DNA from: Caenorhabditis elegans
Lineage: Eukaryota > Nematoda > Chromadorea > Rhabditida > Rhabditidae
Direction: 5' to 3'
Assembly (NCBI RefSeq): GCF_000002985.6
Contig: NC_003279.8
Coordinates: forward strand, 13,392,001 to 13,456,000
DNA length: 64,000 nucleotides
Both the position numbers and the translations under genes were made by a program. Shown here piece after piece: positions 58,518 to 64,000 of this stretch; the first letter of the stretch is position 1; every line of letters starts with the position of its first letter. The notes under the pieces were generated by a model. It saw only the letters and a list, made by a program, of their open reading frames with translations. It was not told where the DNA came from and did no database searches.

Positions 58518-59280
58518 ACTGTCCTTTTTTGGGCAAAAAAAAATGTTTTCTGAAAACGTACAAAACCATTAGAAATTGAAAAAGGGGAATTTTCAGGGTT
58601 TGTAGATCAATTTTGAGTCCTCTAACTTTGAAAATAACCATTTCAGAAAAGTTTAAAAATTGTGATTTTTGCCACTTTCTAATGTTTTTTGACGGGTTAA
58701 ACCTAGTTTTTCTGAATTCTGCATATATGAATTACCCGTTTTCAACAAATTTAGACAACTTTTTATTTTTGCCTATTTTGATTTTTCAGCCATCTAATGA
58801 CTGTCCTTTTTTTAATTTGGGAAAATTTTTTTTTTCGGAAATTGTACAAAACTACTATAATTTAAAAAAAGGGCAATTTTTTAGTGTTTGTAGATCAATT
58901 TTGAGTTCTCTAACTACAAAATTGCCCATTTTAGAGGAGTTTCAAAATTGTCAATTTTTGCACTTTCTAATGTTTTTTGACGGGTTAAACCTAGATTTTC
59001 TGAATTCTCCATATATGAATTACCCGTTTTCAACAAATTTAGACAACTTTTTATTTTTGCCTATTTTCATTTTTTAGCCATCTTTTTTAGCCAATGACTG
59101 TCCTTTTTTTAATTTGGGCAAAAAAATAATTTTTCTTCAAAGTATCAAATTCTGAAAAAGGACAATTTTTTAGTGTTTAAAGATCAATTTAGAGTCCTCT
59201 AACTTCAAAATGAACCATTTTAGAGGAGTTTCAAAATATTGGATTTTTGGCACTTTTTATTGGCGCCAAATTTTTTTTCG
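58518..59280 (+). repeat. Three imperfect tandem repeats
   Basis: Each block contains actgtccttttttt, a gatcaattt block, then (in the first two) gacgggttaaaccta, a catatatgaattacccgttt block and cagccatc/tagccatc. An inverted copy lies at about 59810-60130. Confidence 0.85.
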
Positions 59281-59553
59281 GTAAAATGCATTTTAAGGTT
59301 AAATTTAAAAACGTGATCCCTGATGTCTTAGTTCTCCAAAAAAAAAACACTTTTTTTTTTCGAAAACCTTTTAGAAATTGATCACTTCAGTGGTGTGTCC
59401 CCCCTTTTGTTTGTCAGTTTTTTTTAAGGAAAAATCAATCAAAAAAGGGTACAATAAATGTTAAATGAGACATGTGTGTACCTATATAAATACGAAATCG
59501 AGGTTTGTGAAAAATTTCAAATTTTCCGAGAAAAAGTTTTTTCCCAAAAAAAA

Positions 59554-60719
59554 ATGTTGAAAAATTTTCTAATTTTACTCGTAACTTTCGCTATCGTATT
59601 TTCGGCACCGGTTGCTGATGGAACTGAACCGCCCGTTTTGAGGAAAAAGAGCTCTATGGATATGTTGGCTCCGCCGTTGGAGGTATGTACTTTTTTGAAA
59701 ATTTTTTGAAAATTTTTCATTCCAAAAATTCCAAAACAAATTTTTTTTTCAAAATCCGAAAATTTTTTGAATTTTTCATTTCTGAATTCGAATTCTAACT
59801 AAAAAATTGTCCTTTTTTAGAATATAGTAGTTTGGAGCATTTTTAGAAATTTTTTTTTGCCCAAAAAAAAAGGCTAAAAAAAAAAAAAAAGGCTAAAAAA
59901 TCAAAATGGGCAAAAATAAAAAGTTGTCTAAATTTGTTGAAAACGGGTAATTCATATATGCAGAATTCAGAAAAACTAGGTTTAACCCGTCAAAAAACAT
60001 TAGAAAGTGGCAAAAATGGCAAAAATGGGTAATTTATGGCAAAAATCCAATATTTTGAAACTCCTCTAAAATGGGCAATTTTGTAGTTAGAGAACTCAAA
60101 ATTGATCTTTAAACACTAAAAAATTGGCCTATTTCAGAATATATAGGTTGAGTACGTTTTTTGAAAAAAAAATTTCTCCAAAAAAAGGACAAGTTTTCCA
60201 AAAAAAAATTTTTTTTCAAATTTTTCTCAAAATCCGAAAGTTTTTCAAATTTTTTGTACCAAAATTCAAATTCATCACATCACATTTTACCCCAAAACCA
60301 ACTTTTTTCCATTTCTAACAGCTTTCTGCATTTTTATGTAGATCATGGTGCATCGATCGGTGTTTGCGTACTTTTGAAGCTACAGTACTCCAAAAATTTC
60401 AAAATTTGTGTTAAGTTGCCGAGAAACAAATGATATGAATGAAAAAAGAATAAATTAATTGAATTTCATAAAATTTCAAAATTTCAAAAAAAAATATCCA
60501 AAATTTTTTTTTTCGAAATTTTCAAAAACTCCAAAATTGTACATTTTTTACAAAAATTATATTTTTTCCCAGCTGGACGCATCGTGCCACGTCATCAGTT
60601 GTTACCGTAACATGTTAAACATGTCGAATAGTTGTGAAAAGGGCGAATTTCTACACAGTTTCAAGAAATGCGACAAGAAATTCTTCCGAGAGGACACGTG
60701 TTGCAAGAAGAAAAATTGA
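59554..60719 (+). CDS. Small secreted cysteine-rich protein, unknown
   Basis: Two exons, 59554-59682 and 60573-60719, join in frame to 91 residues. A signal peptide (MLKNFLILLVTFAIVFSAP) is followed by a short pro-like region and a C-terminal module with six cysteines: CHVISCYRN, SCEKGEFL, KKCDKK and TCCKKKN. The even number of cysteines and the CC pair suggest a disulfide-bonded secreted peptide. The spacing does not match the insulin A-chain or ShK patterns I know. A possible upstream ATG at 59458 is out of the leader context. The intron contains an inverted copy of the upstream tandem repeat. Confidence 0.7.
59810..60130 (-). repeat. Inverted copy of the 58.5-59.3 kb repeat in an intron
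   Basis: Complement of the blocks at 58518-59280, including taggtttaacccgtcaaaaa and aaaatgggcaattttgtagt. Confidence 0.85.
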
Positions 60720-61029
60720 ATTTTTTTGTGAAAATCTATGATTTTGTAATAGCTTAAGAGACTTTAAATTTTTTATTCGATTTGCCAAAATATTGCTAAA
60801 ATTTTTTTTTTAATTTTTTTTTTTTAATAAAATTTTTCCACAATTTTTTTTTTGATTCGTTATTTTTTTCCTCCGAAAATGTATCAGATTTGTAGTTTGT
60901 AGTGTGGGCGTTAACACTACAAACTACAAATTTCAATAGACAAAGGTTAAGACTACAAACTACAAGTCCGGCTCTAGCCTCAACCAAAATCGAAAAAAAT
61001 TCGAAATTTTCAATTGAATCCGTTTATAG

Positions 61030-61270
61030 TTTGTAGCAGGGGCGAATCGGCAAAACGGCAAATTTTCGAAAATGAAAATTTCCGGCAAATCGGCAAATTG
61101 TCGGAATTGAAAATTTCCGGCAAAACGGCAAATTTTCGAAAATGAAAATTTCCGGCAAATCGGCAAATTGTCGGAATTGAAAATTTCCGGCAAAACGGCA
61201 AATTTTCGAAAATGAAAATTTCCGGCAAATCGGCAAACTGCCGGAATTGAAAATTTCCGGCAAAAAAATC
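61030..61270. repeat. 70-bp tandem repeat, about 3 copies
   Basis: Each 70-bp unit is two 35-bp halves: one with cggcaaaacggcaaattttc, the other with cggcaaatcggcaaattgtc. It begins caggggcgaatcggcaaa, resembling the terminus of the hAT-like family at 9758 and 31523, so it may be an expanded remnant. Confidence 0.85.
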
Positions 61271-61524
61271 GATTTTGCGATGCATATAAGAAATGACCGC
61301 AACGAAATTATCTATCTTTAATTGTGATGAATTTTCGACTAGCAAATCGGAGATTTGCTAGGCTTCGCAGTTTGGTTCGGCGTAGAGTAACTCAAGAATA
61401 ATTCGCTTTATTAAAGTTTAGTCAAGTGTTGAGTAAATGCCAAGTAAATGTGCTGAAGTTTGTCAAGACCGGCCAAATTTAGTTTAATATTAATTTTAGA
61501 AATAAAAATTGCCACTTTTCAAAT

Positions 61525-61820
61525 TTTTTTGCTTAAAATAGGCTCAACAGTTGTCCAACGCTTCTATGTGTATTCGGGCGTGCGGCCCTCAACATGAATT
61601 ATTGGGCTCAGAATAGGCCTAAAAGTTGTCCAACGCTTCTGCGTCTATTTGGGCTTGCGACACTCGAACTGAATTATTATGCTAAGAATAGGCTTGACGG
61701 ATCTCCAACACTTCTTCGTGTATTCGGGCCTGCGGCCCCCAACTCGAGTTTTTGGGCTCAGTATAGGCTTAACGGCTGTCCAATACTTTTGTGTATTCGG
61801 GCCTCCGGCCCTCAATCCGG
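61525..61820. repeat. About 78-bp tandem repeat, nearly 4 copies
   Basis: Units contain aataggc, gttgtccaacgcttct, gtgtattcgggc and tgcggccctcaa with 10-20 percent divergence. Confidence 0.85.
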
Positions 61821-62922
61821 TTAACTGACCTAGGTGACCTTTTTCATTACCTTTCCAAAAACATACGTAGTTATAGAAACATACCTCTCAGAGAAGGCCT
61901 CCAGCCTGCTCTGCTGGGAGTAGGGATAGAAAAGGCCTAAAGTTTCAAAGAGTAAGAAGGCGGCCCTAATCCTTGATTTTTGGGTATGACTGAAAAACAA
62001 TAGCATTGCAGGCCTCCAGCCTGTCCTGCTGGAAGTCAGGTTAAAAGTAGCCAACATGTTCAAAAAGTGCGGCCCTCAATTAGATTAGGGAAACAGTAAA
62101 AATCTCGAAAAGTCTTCAAAATTGAGTTTTCCTCACGTTATTAAAAATAAGAAATGAAAATTATCGAATTCATCACCAAAAATAGAGAAAGAGAGAGAGT
62201 GGTAGAAAAGTTTTTCACGTTTAATTAATCTTTTTGATTTTGCAAAAATTGAATGATGGTCTACATTTTGGAAAGTGGGCCAATTTTTTTCAAAATAGTT
62301 TCAAAAAATTGGAAATACGAAGTTCTCTCTTGCGCACAAATTGGAACCAAATGTCAGAAAAACTGAAGATTTGGGGCTGAAAAAACATGAAATTCGTCAG
62401 TACAAAGAATACATCCATTTCGACCATACTCCAGAATCCCGCTCAAATCAGTGTTTTAGCCTTCCCAAAAGCGCCCCCCACAATGATGACGATGGAAGGC
62501 GCTTTTTTATTTTGTAAGCTATTGAAACAAATTGCTCAAAAACCGCCAATCCTAAGCCAAGATATAAGCTCTCAAAGTGCAGTCACATTTCTCGGGACAC
62601 CCCATGTCGAAAACGTGCCCTTATTTTTTATTTCTGTCAAGAATGCAATTTCAGGATTTAATATAGGAAGAGGCAGATTTTGTACTTCCTGGCCAAGTTA
62701 TGCACGTTTGTTCGGTGGAGCGCGTTTGCACCCATCTAGCAACTGAACCACCGTGAATAACTCTCTAGTAGAAGCTGGCGAATTGGGCGCACCTGTGTCC
62801 GGTTTGAATGTTATAATTTTGTTTATCCAAACAGTACAATATTATTCAATGTGAAAAACAAAAAAACTCTCATAATAATTAAAGAAACGTTTACTTGAAT
62901 GCTTCAAATTCCACCGTTTTAG

Positions 62923-62929
62923 TATAAAA
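62923..62929 (+). promoter_or_regulatory. TATA box of the 63-kb peptide gene
   Basis: tataaaa lies 36 bases before the ATG at 62965, leaving only a very short leader with no trans-splice acceptor. Confidence 0.65.
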
Positions 62930-62964
62930 ATGCTGTAAAACCTCCAAGTAACCTCCATTCAACA

Positions 62965-63159
62965 ATGTTACTCAAAACCTTATTCTTCATCCTATTATGC
63001 CTTCTAACTGTTTCCTGTATCAGAAGAGCCACATATTGCAACGTGGCCTGTTCCGAGAGAAATGGAATTTTACACTGTGCTGGAAAAAAGACTGCGGCCG
63101 CGTGTTCTATTGAGCCATCCTGTTTGAAGTGTTTGGCTTATTACTCGAAAAATGTTTAA
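62965..63159 (+). CDS. Small secreted cysteine-rich peptide, unknown
   Basis: A single-exon gene of 64 codons with a clear signal peptide (MLLKTLFFILLCLLTVSC) and a mature part holding six or so cysteines (YCNVACSERNGILHCAG, AACSIEPSCLKCLAY). A TATA box is placed close upstream and AATAAA follows at about 63187, so promoter, coding and end signals agree. Short secreted cysteine-rich proteins of this sort are often antimicrobial, venom-like-fold or reproductive-tract peptides in nematodes. No specific family is recognised. Confidence 0.75.
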   Translation: MLLKTLFFILLCLLTVSCIRRATYCNVACSERNGILHCAGKKTAAACSIEPSCLKCLAYYSKNV

Positions 63160-63515
63160 TTTTGAAGTTTTTGAAAATTGTTCTCAAATAAACTTTTTTT
63201 TACAAAATTCGGTGAAAATTTGAAAATTATTCGTTTCAGAATCAAAAATTGTGCGAAAAAAAGTTGTAGTTTTTGTGGTTCTGAATAATTTAAATTAAGT
63301 AGGGAAAACAGATTTTCAGCGACAACAATCGACACAATGTCTTAATTGTAAGCCTCTAAATTGTAAGATTTAATTGTAGGCAAAAATCCGAAAAATAAAA
63401 TAAATTACAACAAAGGAGAAATCAAATGTTAAAAAACCCGCGAAAATTGAAAAAAAAAACCATAAAAACTCAAATTTTTCTGAAAATTCAAAAATTTCGC
63501 AAAAAAAAAACGAAT

Positions 63516-63644
63516 TCAAACATGTAGTCCAAAATAGATGGAAGAGAGTGCAGTGAGGAATTTGGTAGTTCTTCGATTGATTTCTTGTGTTGCAAGTACC
63601 TGAGGTACATTCTTGTTCGCCGATAGGGAATTCGCTCCGGTATA
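63516..63644 (-). CDS. 3' exon of a further minus-strand gene (partial)
   Basis: An acceptor (ttttttgcag on the minus strand) ends at 63645, and the frame then encodes 42 residues (YTGANSLSANKNVPQVLATQ ... SSIYFGLHV) to a TGA at 63516. No preceding exon was identified before the window edge, although it may lie beyond 64000. Product unknown. Confidence 0.45.
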   Translation of the reverse strand, partial: YTGANSLSANKNVPQVLATQEINRRTTKFLTALSSIYFGLHV

Positions 63645-64000
63645 CTGCAAAAAAACATGGATTTTTAGATTGAAACACGCTTTAATTAGTATTGGTATAG
63701 ATTTTAAGCTACAAACTATAAAAGGTATATCTGTGTAGATTATAGTTTGTAGTCTGTTTGTAGTCAAAACTACAAACTACAACCTATTCTCAGTTTCGCA
63801 CAAACATTATAGTTTATAGCGAATTTATGTAATCTCTAAGCTTCACTCAATTCTTTTCACTGTTAAAAATGATAAACTGTCCATCAAACACTACAAAAAC
63901 TATAAACTACACACTTTTATGTATAAATTTACATTTATAATTGTATACGTTAAATAAAAAACTTGAAATAAATACAGTGTGGGAAAGTTCTATAGGACCC
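63645..64000. other. Edge region with ctacaaactac motifs
   Basis: Several copies of the ACTACAAACTACA motif and degenerate forms (63700-63920). No gene seen; probably intron of the partial minus-strand gene. Confidence 0.5.

Larger units (their letters stand above)
57931..59553. other. Spacer with telomere-like and tandem repeats
   Basis: spr-5 3' UTR, a degenerate TTAGGC stretch (58381-58500) and three imperfect tandem blocks of 190-290 bp (58518-59280). The apparent ORF at 58613-59077 arises from these blocks and is not considered a gene. Confidence 0.6.
60720..62964. other. Intergenic region with tandem repeats
   Basis: Contains a motif-bearing stretch (60890-60990), the 70-bp and about 78-bp tandem repeats listed below, and two copies of a ggcctccagcctg block (about 61899 and 62012). 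ORFs here derive from repeats. Confidence 0.6.

Noticed and set aside
58613-59077. 154-codon ORF
   Set aside because: It is an in-frame reading through tandem repeat blocks; the two halves are the same repeat.
61010-61345. Overlapping minus-strand ORFs of 77-111 codons with repeated FAGNFQF/RKFSF
   Set aside because: All come from the 70-bp tandem repeat.

Overview
The window is nematode DNA, almost certainly Caenorhabditis elegans. The evidence is small exons in AT-rich DNA, TTTTCAG-type acceptors a few bases before start codons (trans-splice sites), degenerate TTAGGC telomere-type repeats, and recognisable worm genes: nlp-38, eif-3.J and spr-5. From memory these map to clones C01A2 and Y40B1B near the right end of chromosome I. 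That placement is recollection and was not looked up.

Layout. 0-12 kb is gene-bearing DNA free of the repeat family that dominates later. It holds a CHMP2B-type ESCRT-III gene, a four-span membrane protein gene and the neuropeptide gene nlp-38. 12.3-16.5 kb is one 26-bp satellite of about 160 copies. 16.5-21.2 kb is a compact minus-strand cluster: a BEL/Pao-like Gag zinc-knuckle protein without polymerase, an acidic protein, small membrane proteins built on a thrice-repeated exon, and a DEDDy exonuclease ORF. 21.4-26 kb is foldback DNA, including an 843-bp-arm palindrome carrying a captured exon. 26.5-31.1 kb is a secreted/type I membrane cysteine-rich gene with introns full of inverted-repeat elements. 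31.1-34.6 kb is an F-box gene segment inserted between duplicated flanks. 34.5-42.4 kb holds a divergent pair, a CCDC86/Cgr1-like gene (-) and an SLC25A46 orthologue (+). 43.5-57.9 kb is eif-3.J followed by spr-5, an LSD1-family H3K4 demethylase, arranged as an operon. 58-64 kb holds two small secreted cysteine-rich proteins, tandem repeats and the 3' end of one more minus-strand gene.

The most striking feature is non-coding. From about 22.5 kb to the end, introns and spacers carry dozens of short hairpins made of TTGGTTGAGGCT and its complement around TTGTAGTTTGTAGT. A TTGG-starting 12-mer of this kind is what I remember as the chromosome I/IV motif bound by the zinc-finger protein ZIM-3 at meiotic pairing centers, and the chromosome I pairing center lies at the right end. 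I therefore read much of this window as part of a candidate pairing center interleaved with housekeeping and germline genes. The long AT-periodic introns of spr-5, eif-3.J and SLC25A46 look like PATC-type introns, linked to germline expression in repeat-rich chromatin.

Exon coordinates were worked out by eye from splice consensus and frame. They close in frame for every multi-exon gene given a confidence above 0.6.
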